IMG/VR virus record: IMGVR_UViG_3300034175_000204
Location: 1-52,382 of that record
Length of the DNA: 52,382 nt
Source: a virus
Direction: 5' to 3' (one strand)
Positions 23,070-32,346 of the stretch are shown one piece after another. The translations under genes and the position numbers were made by a program. The first letter of the stretch is position 1, and every line of letters begins with the position of its first letter. The notes beneath the pieces were generated by a model. It was not told where the DNA came from, searched no databases, and saw nothing but the letters and a program-made list of their open reading frames with translations.

Positions 23070-25133
23070 ATGGCTGAACTCCTGATCTACGGGATCGTCG
23101 GCGACAGCTGGGACGGTCTCGACGCGGCGACGCTCGTGCCCGCGATCGCGGCGGTCGACGGCGACCTCGACGTACGCATCAACTCGCCGGGCGGTTACGT
23201 CATGGACGGGCTGGCGATCGTCAACGCGCTCGCACGGCACAAGGCGAAGGGTCATAAGGTCACCTGCCACGTCGACGGGCTTGCCGCGTCGATGGCGTCC
23301 GTGCTCGCCGTCGTCGGCACCGACGTCGTCATGGCCGACAACGCGCTGATGATGATCCACAACCCGTGGACCTGCGCGTGCGGCGACGCCGCCGAGCTGC
23401 GCCAGGAGGCCGACAAGCTCGACCTGCTGCGCGACCAGATCGTCAAGCTCTACACCGCGCGAACAGGTCTGACGGCCGAACAGCTGCAGCCGATGCTCGA
23501 GGCCGAGACCTGGCTGACGTCGGAGCAAGCGCTCGCGCAGAAGTTCGTAACCGCGATCGCGCAGGCGCTGCCGGCGGTCGCCGCCTCGTTCGTGAAGCCC
23601 TTCGGGTTCCGCAAGGCCCCCGAGACCCCGTTGATCTCGCCGGTGGCGATGTCGCGGACCCCCAGGACGGCCGACGCCGCTCCGCCCACTCGCCAGGAGA
23701 ATTCCATGTCCCAGGAAACCCCGGGCGGCGGCAATCCGACGCCGCCGACCACGCCGACCTCGCCGACCAACGCGCCCGACGCCCAGGCAATCGCCACCCA
23801 GGCCGTCGCAGCGGAGCGCACGCGCGCTGCCAGCATCCGGACGGCCGTGAACAAGGCGGGTCTGCGCACCGATTTCGCCGAGGAGATGGTCAATGCCGGC
23901 ACCTCGATCGAGGATGCGCGCGCCAAGATCATCGACAAGCTGGCGGACGCGAATGACGCGACCACTCCGCGCAACCAGGCGCCGATCGCGGTCGGCACCG
24001 AGGCGCGCGAGAAGATGCTCGTCGGCGCGCGCAACGCGCTTCTCGCCCGCGCCGGGCTGACTGGCCTGGTCGCGGCGGCGGCGTCGAAGAAGAAGGAGAC
24101 GATCGACCTGGATCCCGGCGAGTTCCGCGGCATCCGCAACGTCGAGCTCGCACGCATGTCGCTGGAGATGGCGGGGATCTCGTGCCGGAGCTATGACCGC
24201 GACAAGATCGTCGGGGATGCACTGACCGCGCGCAACGCGATCACGCAGACGACCAGCGACTTCCCGCTGCTGCTCGAGAACGTGATGCACAAGGTGCTGC
24301 AGGCCGCCTATGCGCTGGCGCCCGACACCTGGTCGCGCGTCTGCGGCATCGGCTCGGTGAACGATTTCCGCCCGCACAACCGCTATCTGCGGGGCACGTT
24401 CGGCGCGCTCGACCGGGTCAACGAGGCCGGCGAGTTCAAGAACAAGCCGATTCCGGACGCCGCCAAGGAGCTGATCTCGGCGCTGACGAAGGGCAACATC
24501 ATCGCGCTTTCGCGCCAGGCGATCGTGAACGACGACATGGACGCCTTCTCGGGGCTGACCGTCGACCTCGGCCGCGCGGCGAAGCTGTCGATCGAGATCG
24601 ACTTCTACGCGCTGCTGGCGCTCAACGCGGGGCTGGGCCCGGTGATGAACGACGGCAAGACGTTCTTCCATGCGGATCATGGCAATATCGCGGTCGCCGG
24701 GGCACCTTCGGTCGCGGCGTTCGACGCACTTCGCGTTCTGATGGCACGTCAGAAGGACGTGAGCGGCAACGAGTTCCTCGACATCCGGCCGGCCGTCGGC
24801 CTGTTCCCCGTCGAGTTGGGCGGCGCCGCGCGCACGATCAACGACGCGCAGTATGACCCCGACACGGTCAACAAGCTGCAGCGGCCGAACATGGTGCGCG
24901 GCATGTTCTCCGACATCGTCGACACGCCGCGGCTTTCCGGGGCGCCCTGGTACGGCTTTGCCGACCCGGACGTCGCGCCAGCGGTCGAGGTCGTGTTCCT
25001 CAACGGGGAGCAGGAGCCGTTCCTGGACACGCAGGAGGGCTGGCGCGTCGACGGGACCGAGATGAAGGTCCGCCATGATTACGGCGTCGGCGCGGTCAAC
25101 TCGCGCTCCGCCGCGCGCAACGCGGGCGGGTAA
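23070..25133 (+). CDS. ClpP-like prohead protease / major capsid fusion
   Basis: A 687-aa fusion. Residues 1-190 are a ClpP-fold protease: INSPGG at 37-42, catalytic Ser 74 in GLAASMAS, His 97 in MMIHNP. A Pro/Thr/Ala linker follows (about 190-245), then a delta/scaffold-like helical segment (RAASIRTAVNKAGLRTDF) and the capsid fold (LLLENVMHKVLQAAYALAPD ... FHADHGNIAVAGAP). The protease should cleave scaffold during maturation. An internal start at Met 213 (base 23706) with AGGAGA could make capsid protein without protease. Confidence 0.95.
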   Translation: MAELLIYGIVGDSWDGLDAATLVPAIAAVDGDLDVRINSPGGYVMDGLAIVNALARHKAKGHKVTCHVDGLAASMASVLAVVGTDVVMADNALMMIHNPWTCACGDAAELRQEADKLDLLRDQIVKLYTARTGLTAEQLQPMLEAETWLTSEQALAQKFVTAIAQALPAVAASFVKPFGFRKAPETPLISPVAMSRTPRTADAAPPTRQENSMSQETPGGGNPTPPTTPTSPTNAPDAQAIATQAVAAERTRAASIRTAVNKAGLRTDFAEEMVNAGTSIEDARAKIIDKLADANDATTPRNQAPIAVGTEAREKMLVGARNALLARAGLTGLVAAAASKKKETIDLDPGEFRGIRNVELARMSLEMAGISCRSYDRDKIVGDALTARNAITQTTSDFPLLLENVMHKVLQAAYALAPDTWSRVCGIGSVNDFRPHNRYLRGTFGALDRVNEAGEFKNKPIPDAAKELISALTKGNIIALSRQAIVNDDMDAFSGLTVDLGRAAKLSIEIDFYALLALNAGLGPVMNDGKTFFHADHGNIAVAGAPSVAAFDALRVLMARQKDVSGNEFLDIRPAVGLFPVELGGAARTINDAQYDPDTVNKLQRPNMVRGMFSDIVDTPRLSGAPWYGFADPDVAPAVEVVFLNGEQEPFLDTQEGWRVDGTEMKVRHDYGVGAVNSRSAARNAGG
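23695..23708 (+). promoter_or_regulatory. Internal RBS and start inside the fusion gene
   Basis: AGGAGA (23695-23700), five-base spacer, ATG (23706-23708), in frame with the fusion. A 475-aa product beginning MSQETPGGG would contain scaffold and capsid domains only, allowing a high capsid-to-protease ratio. Confidence 0.65.
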
Positions 25134-25160
25134 CCTCCACCATCACCATCATCCTGACGA

Positions 25161-25184
25161 ACGGGCGGCCGATGTGCCGCCCGT
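25161..25184 (+). terminator. Hairpin after the capsid gene
   Basis: ACGGGCGGC-CGATGT-GCCGCCCGT, a 9-bp perfect stem followed by CGTCGTTTC. It lies between the capsid and decoration genes, where partial termination or mRNA 3'-end protection would raise capsid mRNA. Confidence 0.55.
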
Positions 25185-25205
25185 CGTCGTTTCGGGAGCA
25201 CGACC

Positions 25206-25544
25206 ATGAACAATTTCATCCATCCGGGCGAGGTCAACACCTACACCGCGCCCTATGCCGTCGCCTCCGGTGGCGGGTTTCAGGTGGGCAGCGACTTCGC
25301 GGTCGCCGCCGGCGCCGCGGCTCAGGGAGCGGCGGTCGAGGGTCGCGTCGTGGGCGTCTTCGACCTGCCCAAGAGCACGGCGGGGGGCTCGGGCGGAGCA
25401 CAGGGGCTGAAGGTCTATTGGGACAATGCGGCCAAGCTGGTGACCAAGACGGCGGCGGCCAACCTGCTGATCGGCACGCTGCGGCGTGACGCCGCCGATG
25501 CCGACCTGACGTTCCGGGTTCGGGTGACCGGGCAGGTTTCCTGA
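25206..25544 (+). CDS. DUF2190 capsid decoration-like protein
   Basis: A 112-aa DUF2190 protein: MNNFIHPGEVNTYTAPYAVA then a small beta barrel with GSDFAVAAGAAAQG, VVGVFDLPKSTAGGSGGAQG and VYWDNAAKLVTKTA. DUF2190 proteins behave as capsid cement. GGAG Shine-Dalgarno seven bases before the ATG. Confidence 0.9.
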   Translation: MNNFIHPGEVNTYTAPYAVASGGGFQVGSDFAVAAGAAAQGAAVEGRVVGVFDLPKSTAGGSGGAQGLKVYWDNAAKLVTKTAAANLLIGTLRRDAADADLTFRVRVTGQVS

Positions 25545-25575
25545 TCCACCAACCGGTCGCGGCGGGAGGAAGAGC

Positions 25576-25890
25576 ATGAGCGATCCTTTCGCCGCGGCGA
25601 TGGACGCGATGTTCCAGGCGCCTGGTTCGGAGAACGCGACGTACATCCCGTCCTCCGGCCCGGCGGTGCCGATCCGCGTGATCCGCAGCCGTCCGGATGG
25701 CCTCGCGCGGTTCGGTGACGCGCTGATCCTGCCGGCCGCAGATGCGTTCGAGATCCGGCGCTCGGACGTCGCGGCGCCCGCGGTCGGTGACGTCGTGGCG
25801 ATCGCCGCGGGTGGCTTCGCAATCTCGATCGAGCCGATCGGCGACGTCGAAGGGCTCACCTGGACGTGCGGTGCGGAGCCGGTGACGTGA
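25576..25890 (+). CDS. Head-tail joining protein (gpFII-like)
   Basis: A 104-aa protein starting MSDPFAAAMDAMFQAPGSEN with a beta-rich body (ATYIPSSGPAVPIRVIRSRP ... GDVVAIAAGGFAISIEPIG). Size, composition and location between decoration and HK97-gp10-like genes match lambda gpFII/Phage_attach proteins that bridge head and tail. GGAGG lies nine bases upstream. Confidence 0.75.
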   Translation: MSDPFAAAMDAMFQAPGSENATYIPSSGPAVPIRVIRSRPDGLARFGDALILPAADAFEIRRSDVAAPAVGDVVAIAAGGFAISIEPIGDVEGLTWTCGAEPVT

Positions 25891-26315
25891 CGACGAAGTT
25901 CGGGGCGTCGGGCTTCAAGGAGATGCAGGCGGCGCTCGCGCGGCTCGCAGCGGGGGTTCCTGAGGAGAAGCTGCGCGCAGCGCTCCGCGAGGGCGGCGAG
26001 TTGATCGCCGAGGAAGCGCGGCGACTCGTGCCGATCGACACCGGCCAGCTGCACGACAGCATCGCCGTCGTCGACGAGCGCGATATGCGCATCTACGGCA
26101 AGATCAATGGCGGCGACGTGTCGCTCTACGTCGGCCCGGTCGGATCGGCCGAGGACGGCGACGTCTTCTATGCGCGGTTCGTCGAGTTCGGCTCGCTCCG
26201 CAGCGAGGCGCAGCCGTTCATGCGTCCTGCGATCGCGGCGAAGCAGGCGGATGCGGAAAAGCTGGTCGCGGCGCGGCTGGCCGCGGACGTCGCGGACCTC
26301 GCGCGTGACGCTTAG
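25887..26315 (+). CDS. HK97 gp10-like head-closure/tail protein
   Basis: A 142-aa protein starting at GTG 25887 (GTGA overlap). It has the HK97-gp10 features: EEARRLVPIDTGQLHDSIAV, then a beta-hairpin ending in FYARFVEFGSLRSEAQPFMR, the family's FVExGT..xPFxRPA box in slightly altered form. It acts in head-tail assembly. Confidence 0.9.
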   Translation: MTTKFGASGFKEMQAALARLAAGVPEEKLRAALREGGELIAEEARRLVPIDTGQLHDSIAVVDERDMRIYGKINGGDVSLYVGPVGSAEDGDVFYARFVEFGSLRSEAQPFMRPAIAAKQADAEKLVAARLAADVADLARDA

Positions 26316-26715
26316 CGCCGCGCTGAAGGCGCGACTTCTAGCAGGGGCCACGATTGCGGCCATCACGCAGGGTCGCGTTGGTCGGGGCAAGCAGCTGCAG
26401 GCCGTGCCCGCGATCACGCTGCAGATAATTGCCGATCCGCGGCCGCAGCACTTCAAAGGGTTCCAGCGGGTGCGCCCGACGTCGGTGCAGATCGATGTCT
26501 GGGCGGCGGACGAGGCCACCGCGGAGGTCCTTCGCGAACATGTCATCGCCGTGCTCGTACCGGCGGACGCATCGACCGACGTCCGTTTTCAGCGGGCAAT
26601 GATCACGAACATTCGCAGCGGTGCCGAGAGCCAGCAGGCCGCGCCCGGCCAGCGCATCCGCGCCGAGCTCCACCGCGAGTCGATCGACTTCATCTTCACG
26701 CACAACGGCACCTGA
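26305..26715 (+). CDS. DUF3168 tail completion protein
   Basis: A 136-aa protein with GTG start overlapping the previous gene by 11 bp. The DUF3168 pattern is seen: AVPAITLQIIADPRPQHFKG then RPTSVQIDVWAADEATAEVL and a C-terminal HRESIDFIFTHNGT. It caps the tail tube and connects it to the head. Confidence 0.85.
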   Translation: MTLSAALKARLLAGATIAAITQGRVGRGKQLQAVPAITLQIIADPRPQHFKGFQRVRPTSVQIDVWAADEATAEVLREHVIAVLVPADASTDVRFQRAMITNIRSGAESQQAAPGQRIRAELHRESIDFIFTHNGT

Positions 26716-26725
26716 GGAGGCGCAC

Positions 26726-27193
26726 ATGGACGCAAACGGCAACAGCGAAGCACTGATTGGCCACGGCACCGGGTTCTTCCTGACCGTGGGCGGCACCAAG
26801 ATCGAAATCGATGAGGTGACCAAGGTTCCGTTCGCCGAGGAGATGGCGGACGATGTCGACGTCACGCACTTCAAATCTCCAAACAGGCGAAAGGAAACCC
26901 GGAACGGCCTCATTGAGCCTGGCTCGGACTCGCTGGAGCTGAACTACATCCCGGGGAGCCCTACGGACGTTGCAATCCGGACGGCGCACAACACCGGCGA
27001 GGTCTGCCCCTTTGAGACGTACCTCCCCGCACCGGATGACAAGTGGTGGAAGGTGAGCGGCTTCCTCATCGTGAAGTCGCGCGGGCGCAGCGTGGAGATC
27101 GGGGGCCGGATGCAGCAGAACGTCACCGTCCGCTTTACTGGTGATAGCGGCGAAGCCATCGCGACCGCGCAGCCTGTTTTGGGCGCCGATTGA
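26726..27193 (+). CDS. Tail tube protein
   Basis: A 155-aa protein with a strong GAGGAGG Shine-Dalgarno. Tail-tube features: GTGFFLTVGGTKIEIDEVTK then ADDVDVTHFKSPNRRKETRN and GLIEPGSDSLELNYIPGSP. The MADDVDVTHF..R motif is shared with lambda gpV-like and GTA tail tube proteins. Polymerises into the tail tube. Confidence 0.9.
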   Translation: MDANGNSEALIGHGTGFFLTVGGTKIEIDEVTKVPFAEEMADDVDVTHFKSPNRRKETRNGLIEPGSDSLELNYIPGSPTDVAIRTAHNTGEVCPFETYLPAPDDKWWKVSGFLIVKSRGRSVEIGGRMQQNVTVRFTGDSGEAIATAQPVLGAD

Positions 27194-27687
27194 TGATCGG
27201 CGAGCAGGTCTTCGACGCGGCCGGCCAGCGCTGGACGCTTTTCCTCGGCAACGCCGCCCAGTGTGCCGTCGAAGCGCATTACGACAAGGGGTTCTTCGCC
27301 GTCGTCAGCGACGCGATGCCCCACGTCGACGCGCAGACCGCAATGGCGGTTGCCCAGGCGATGTCCGCCGGCACGGATCTGCCGGCCGACGTCGCGGATC
27401 GGGCGGCGACGGCGATGCGCGGCATGCGGCTGTCGGTGCTCCGTGACCTGGCATATTACGGGCTGCAGCGCCGCCATCCGGGGACGCAATTGGGTGTCGT
27501 CAGCGACATCATCGATGAGCTGGGCCATGAGCGGTTCGGGGAGATCATCGGTGCCGCGATCGCGGCGGCACAGGGCAAGCGCGACGACGGGGAGGGGGGC
27601 GGCGATGCCGCCCCGGGAAAGTCCGCGACCCGCGCGAGCGGACGGACTGGGAAGCGCTCGTCCAGCAATGGGCGACGTTCGACCTAG
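27193..27687 (+). CDS. Tail assembly chaperone G-like
   Basis: A 164-aa protein. A TTG at 27190 is also possible, but ATG 27193 overlaps the tail-tube stop (TGATG). Helical chaperone domain (FFAVVSDAMPHVDAQTAMAV ... YYGLQRRHPGTQLGV) followed by a Gly/Asp-rich linker that contains the frameshift site. It is the equivalent of lambda gpG, which coats the tape measure during tail assembly. Confidence 0.85.
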   Translation: MIGEQVFDAAGQRWTLFLGNAAQCAVEAHYDKGFFAVVSDAMPHVDAQTAMAVAQAMSAGTDLPADVADRAATAMRGMRLSVLRDLAYYGLQRRHPGTQLGVVSDIIDELGHERFGEIIGAAIAAAQGKRDDGEGGGDAAPGKSATRASGRTGKRSSSNGRRST

Positions 27688-27971
27688 ACCCTGCCGCCTT
27701 CTGGCAGGAATGCCCCGCGACCTTCGGTGCCGCGTTGCGCGGCCGGATCGCGGCGCGGCACGACGGCTATGAGCTCGCGCTGTACGGCGCCTGGCAGAGT
27801 GAGCGCTTTGCGCGTGTCGACAAGCTCAAGCCGCTGTCGAGCTATCTGAAAGAGACGCGGAAGAAGCCGGTGGGCCGGGTCGGCGATCGGCAGACGCCCC
27901 AAGAAATGCTCGCGGCGCTTCAGAACATCGCGGGCACTGGCGTGGCGCTCAAGATCGAAAGGATCCGCTAG
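27193..27971 (+). CDS. Tail assembly chaperone GT-like, by -1 frameshift
   Basis: Read through GGGAAAG at 27615-27621 by a -1 shift, the product is about 259 aa: the G domain, then VRDPRERTDWEALVQQWATF and the T domain (FWQECPATFGAALRGRIAAR ... GTGVALKIERIR). The T part has no credible start of its own. This is the lambda G/GT arrangement; GT is expected in small amounts and recruits the tail tube protein. Confidence 0.85.
27615..27621 (+). promoter_or_regulatory. -1 ribosomal frameshift site
   Basis: GGGAAAG read as G-GGA-AAG in the zero frame, identical to the lambda G/GT slippery heptamer and in the phase needed to enter the T frame. Confidence 0.85.
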
Positions 27972-30900
27972 ATGCAAGCATTGCTGGCATCGCTCGTCTT
28001 TTCGATGAGCGTGAAGGACGAGGCGTTCAAGGCCGGCATGGCGCAGGCGCGCGTCGAGGCGAAGAAGACCGACCAGGACTTCGAGCGGTCGGGTAAAGGA
28101 ATGGCGGCGTCGATCCAGCACGCCGCACGTGTCGTCGACCAGGCGGCGGTGGGGATCGTGGACAGTCTGGCAAACGTCGGCCGCCAGGTCCGCAACGCGG
28201 GCCTGGCGCTCACTGTCGGGCTGACGGTGCCGCTCGGACTAATCGGCAAGGGTGCGAAGGACACCGCGTCGGACTTTCAATCGGCGATGGGCAAGGTCAA
28301 CGCGGCGATGGTGAATGCCAGCCCAGCGCAGATAGAGAAGCTGCGCGCCGCGGCGCTGGAGCTGGGCCCGGCGTTCGGCAAGAGTGCTATCGACGCAGCC
28401 GGCGCGATCGAATCGCTCGCCAAGAACGGCATGAGCGCCGCCGACATTCTGAGCGGCGGGCTGACCAGCGCTCTGAAGCTGGCCATCGTAGGTGAGACGG
28501 ATCTCGGTTCTGCGGCGGACGCTACGACGGATATCATCGCGCAGTTTGGCAAATCGGCTAGTGATCTGCCTCGGATCGTCGATCGCGTCACCGGCGCGCT
28601 TGGCGAGTCCAAGCTGTCGATGGACGATTATCGGCTGGCATTAGGGCAGGCTGGAGGAACGACCGGCAATCTCGGTTACAGCTTCGAGGATCTGAACGTG
28701 GCGCTCGCCGCCACGGCGTCCAGCTTCGAAGGTGGATCGCAGGCCGCCACTTCCTTCCGATCCTTTCTGACCTCCCTGGCGGGGAAGTCGGAGGCATCTG
28801 TCCGGACGATGAACCAGCTGGGACTGTCTTTCTACAAAGCCAATGGCAGTGCACGCGGACTGACCGACATTGCGGAGCAACTGCGTACCAAACTTGGTCA
28901 GCTCAATGACGAAAGCCTTCAGGATGCCGTCAACAACATGTTCGGCACCGACGGCGGGCAGACTGCGCTGGCCTTGATGAGCGAAGGTGCCGAAGGCATC
29001 GAGAAGATGCGCGCCGCGATCGACAAGGTCACCGCGGACGAGAAGATGAAGATCCTGCTCGACGGCGAGGCGCACGCGACGCAGCGGCTGGCGAGCGCGT
29101 GGGAGCGCCTGGGGATCGCGATCGGCGACGCCGGCCTGATCCAAGTGATGACGGCAATCAAGCAAGCCACCGCGTCGGTCATCGAGACGATCGCCAAAGC
29201 GCCACCGGCGTTGTTCTATATGGTGGTGGCCCTTGGCGCCGTAGCGGGTTCGATCGGGCCGGTGATCCTCGGTCTGGCCGCGATCGTCGGAGCGGCGGCA
29301 CCGTTTCTGGTCGGCATGACCAGACTGGGTGTCGCCGCCCGGGTGCTGATTGGCGCGCTTGGCACGCTGGTCAATCCGATCGGCATGGTTGGGCGGATGC
29401 TGGCGCAGATGGCGATCGCGGCGGGCGGCGCGATGATCATCGGACGCCTCGGCACGGCGATGCTCGGACTTGCTGGACCGATCGGGCTGGCGATCACCGC
29501 ACTGACCATCCTCGTTCCTTGGATCACCCGCGCCGGGCAAGCATCCGACGCTGCCCGGGAAGCGGTCGAGCAGGGTCGTGACGCCGAAATGAAGGCGGTC
29601 GACGCGAAGAACCAACTGGCGACCGCGACAGGCAAGCTGCGGGTGCAACTGCTCGCCAAGGCGAAGGCCGATCAGGTTGCCGCACACGCAGCGATGAGGG
29701 CGGCTCAGGCCGACATGCAGGCGGCTCGCGCCACGTACGAGCGGGCGAAGGCCAATTCCGCTACCAAACCGCGCCTGGCGGCGGCGACGGTGGTGTCGAC
29801 GGCACTGATCGCGGGCGGGCTCGACCCGGCAAACGCCATCGGAAACTCGGAGCAGCTCAGAAATCGCCAAGTCGCCGACGCGACGGCCGATTTCCAGACG
29901 CGCATCGATGCGCTCGATGGCCGCATTAAGACGCTCGCTGCATGGAATGCCGCCGTGTCTGCTCCCGCGCCGGCAGCCAAGATCGACATGAACTTCGCCG
30001 ACCCGGCGAAAACCAAGCCGTCCAAAGGCCGCGACAGATCGCAGGACGAGTCGAACTACCTCGACGAACTGGGCCGCAGCCGCGTGGCGCAGTTGCAAGC
30101 GCAGGCCGAGGAGACCCAGGGCATTCAGGCGCGGTATCGCGCCGAAATGACAGAGCTCGACGAAGAGCGGGCATCGTATCAACGCGGCCTTGCCGCCGAC
30201 GAGGGCCTGACCGCAGCCAGGCGCGCGACGCTGCTTGCCGAAAAGGACAAGGAACTCGTCATCCGCCGCGGCATCGCGGAGGATACGCGGTTCGATGCCG
30301 ACGCGCAGCGCGACTACGACCTCGCGCGCGCCACCAACGATGCGCAGCAGGACATCCTTCGCGCGACGCTCGACCTCGCGGACAACCTCAGCGACCGACG
30401 CGTCGGCGAACTGCGGCTGATCGCGCTCCAGCGCCGGCAGGAAGAGGCCGACCTTGAGCTGATCCTGGCGACCAAGGCAACCAGCTCGGCCGAGTGGCAA
30501 AATGCCGCTGACCGCAAGCGCGATCTTGACGGCGTCTATGCCGCCAAGCGCGTCGACGCCGTTCGCAGGACCGAGACGCCGGTGGAGAGCTACATGCGCA
30601 CGCTCAACCGTTCCGCGACCGCGATCTCGGAGGATGTCCAGAGCATCGGCGTCTCGGCGCTCCAAGACATGAACAGCCAGCTGACCGATGCGGTCATGAA
30701 CGCAAAGTCGTTGGGCGACGCCTTTGCGAACATGGGCAAGCGGATCATCGCGTCGCTGATCGACATCGCGATTCAGCAGGCGGTGATCAAGCCGCTGGCC
30801 AACGCCTTGTTCGGCGCGGCCGACGCGGACGGCAATCGCAGCGGGGGATCGCTGACCTCGCTCGCGGCGTCGATCGGCAGGGCATTCGGCGGGGGCAAAG

Positions 30901-31184
30901 CTCTCGGCGGCCCGGTGAGCGCCAGCGAATGGTACGTCGTCGGCGAGCGCGGGCCCGAGGTGTTCGCGCCGGGGGTGAGCGGGACGATCATTCCGAACGG
31001 CGGGCGCGGGGCCGGGCCAGCGAGCGGCGGCATCGCGACCATCGTGCCTTCCCCGTATTTCGATGTCGTCGTCGACCGCCGGGTTGTGCGCGGTGCCGGG
31101 CCGATCGCCGAGGCCTCGACCGGTCGCGGGATCGGCAGCGTTCAACGGGCCAATGCGCTGCGCGGACGCCAGGCGCTGGCATGA
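27972..31184 (+). CDS. Tail tape measure protein
   Basis: A 1070-aa protein directly after the GT gene. Conserved TP901-like core at about 90-350 (DTASDFQSAMGKVNAAMVNA ... AATASSFEGGSQAATSFRSF), a hydrophobic stretch with several membrane-like helices near 400-510 (MVVALGAVAGSIGPVILGLA), coiled-coil regions, and a C-terminal segment with LGGPVSASEWYVVGERGPEV. Its length sets tail length: about 1.5 Å per residue in the family predicts a tail near 160 nm. Confidence 0.95.
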   Translation: MQALLASLVFSMSVKDEAFKAGMAQARVEAKKTDQDFERSGKGMAASIQHAARVVDQAAVGIVDSLANVGRQVRNAGLALTVGLTVPLGLIGKGAKDTASDFQSAMGKVNAAMVNASPAQIEKLRAAALELGPAFGKSAIDAAGAIESLAKNGMSAADILSGGLTSALKLAIVGETDLGSAADATTDIIAQFGKSASDLPRIVDRVTGALGESKLSMDDYRLALGQAGGTTGNLGYSFEDLNVALAATASSFEGGSQAATSFRSFLTSLAGKSEASVRTMNQLGLSFYKANGSARGLTDIAEQLRTKLGQLNDESLQDAVNNMFGTDGGQTALALMSEGAEGIEKMRAAIDKVTADEKMKILLDGEAHATQRLASAWERLGIAIGDAGLIQVMTAIKQATASVIETIAKAPPALFYMVVALGAVAGSIGPVILGLAAIVGAAAPFLVGMTRLGVAARVLIGALGTLVNPIGMVGRMLAQMAIAAGGAMIIGRLGTAMLGLAGPIGLAITALTILVPWITRAGQASDAAREAVEQGRDAEMKAVDAKNQLATATGKLRVQLLAKAKADQVAAHAAMRAAQADMQAARATYERAKANSATKPRLAAATVVSTALIAGGLDPANAIGNSEQLRNRQVADATADFQTRIDALDGRIKTLAAWNAAVSAPAPAAKIDMNFADPAKTKPSKGRDRSQDESNYLDELGRSRVAQLQAQAEETQGIQARYRAEMTELDEERASYQRGLAADEGLTAARRATLLAEKDKELVIRRGIAEDTRFDADAQRDYDLARATNDAQQDILRATLDLADNLSDRRVGELRLIALQRRQEEADLELILATKATSSAEWQNAADRKRDLDGVYAAKRVDAVRRTETPVESYMRTLNRSATAISEDVQSIGVSALQDMNSQLTDAVMNAKSLGDAFANMGKRIIASLIDIAIQQAVIKPLANALFGAADADGNRSGGSLTSLAASIGRAFGGGKALGGPVSASEWYVVGERGPEVFAPGVSGTIIPNGGRGAGPASGGIATIVPSPYFDVVVDRRVVRGAGPIAEASTGRGIGSVQRANALRGRQALA

Positions 31185-31777
31185 TCGAATTGCCGCCCCT
31201 TCCCGCGCCGAACGGCGCGACGCCCGCGTTGATCGATTACGGTGGCACGCTCCGCTCGCCGCTCGGCGGGCCTGCACTCCGGGTCAACCGCCCAGGCAGC
31301 CGCTACCGCCTCGCGTTCACGTTTCCGCCCTGCGCGAGTGCAAACGAGGGGCGGGTGTTCGTGTCCCGACTGATCCGCGCCAAAAGGGTCGGGCTGCGGA
31401 TGCCGTATCCGCTGCTGAGCGCGCATCAGCCGGTGGCAGGCGACCCGGTGGTCGATGGCGCGGGGCAGTCGGGTCTCACACTGGCGGTTCGCGGGCTGCA
31501 ACCTGGCACGACGGTTCGCGAAGGCTTTTGGCTGTCGATCGAGAACACGACCGGACAGCACTATCTCCACAACGTCGCCGCGAGCGTCATGGCTGGGTCG
31601 GATGGCAAGGCCACGCTGACGATCGAGCCGATGTTGCGGCGCCCGTTCGCCGACGGATGCCGCATACACCTCGCGCGCCCGATGATCGAGGGGTTCGTCG
31701 AGGGCGATGAGTGGCAATGGTCGCTCTACCTCGATCACAACATCGGCATCGAAGTCGCGATCGAGGAGGCCGGATGA
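31181..31777 (+). CDS. Distal/minor tail protein (198 aa)
   Basis: ATG overlaps the tape-measure stop. Beta-rich protein with LPPLPAPNGATPALIDYGG near the N-terminus and WQWSLYLDHNIGIEVAIEE at the C-terminus. Position directly after the tape measure is that of a distal tail or tail-tip protein. Exact family not recognised. Confidence 0.7.
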   Translation: MIELPPLPAPNGATPALIDYGGTLRSPLGGPALRVNRPGSRYRLAFTFPPCASANEGRVFVSRLIRAKRVGLRMPYPLLSAHQPVAGDPVVDGAGQSGLTLAVRGLQPGTTVREGFWLSIENTTGQHYLHNVAASVMAGSDGKATLTIEPMLRRPFADGCRIHLARPMIEGFVEGDEWQWSLYLDHNIGIEVAIEEAG

Positions 31778-32346
31778 TGAACCGCGTCATGCTCACCGGT
31801 CTTGTCGAGATCGTGCTTCCAAGCCGCACGATCCGCCTTTGCGACGGCGGCTTCGTCATCTGGGGAGAGAACACTTTCTCGTCCTCGGACGACGAATTCG
31901 GGACGCTCGGCGGGTTCGAGGCGCTGAGCGAGGGCGTCGGCGACGAAGCACCCGCCGGCACCCTGACGATGCTTCCGGCGTCCACGGCAGCGGCCGCGGT
32001 GCTGTCGCAGCCGGGCTATCAGGGATCGCCCGTCCGCCTCTGGATCGCCGAGGTCGATGAAGAGACTGGTCACGTCGTGGAGACGCCCGATCAGCAAGGC
32101 GACTGGCAACTGGACCGCACGACACTCAGGATCGGTCGCGGCACGCGGGCGCTGGAGATGGGCTGCGTCACCCGCGCGCAGCGGCTGCTCGCGCGCAACG
32201 AGGGCAACGTGCTGTCGAGTGCCTTCCACAGCCGCATCTTCCCGGGCGAGCGCGGGCATGACAATGCGGTCGGGCTGCAGGCGAACTTCGCGTGGGGCGT
32301 CGCCTCGCCCCCGCGCGGCGTCGTCGCGAGCGGCACCGTTGGCTGA
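31774..32346 (+). CDS. Minor tail protein (190 aa)
   Basis: ATGATG start overlapping the previous stop. Beta-rich with FVIWGENTFSSSDDEFGTLG, a domain containing RLWIAEVDEETGHVVETPDQ, and a C-terminal section GHDNAVGLQANFAWGV. Resembles the baseplate/tail-tip proteins that follow the distal tail protein in GTA-like clusters. Function by position. Confidence 0.7.
   Translation: MMNRVMLTGLVEIVLPSRTIRLCDGGFVIWGENTFSSSDDEFGTLGGFEALSEGVGDEAPAGTLTMLPASTAAAAVLSQPGYQGSPVRLWIAEVDEETGHVVETPDQQGDWQLDRTTLRIGRGTRALEMGCVTRAQRLLARNEGNVLSSAFHSRIFPGERGHDNAVGLQANFAWGVASPPRGVVASGTVG

Noticed and set aside
21387-25076. 1229-codon open frame on the minus strand across portal and capsid genes
   Set aside because: It is the mirror of high-GC3 plus-strand genes. 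Composition is Arg/Ala/Asp-rich without any domain, and the plus-strand genes are unmistakable.
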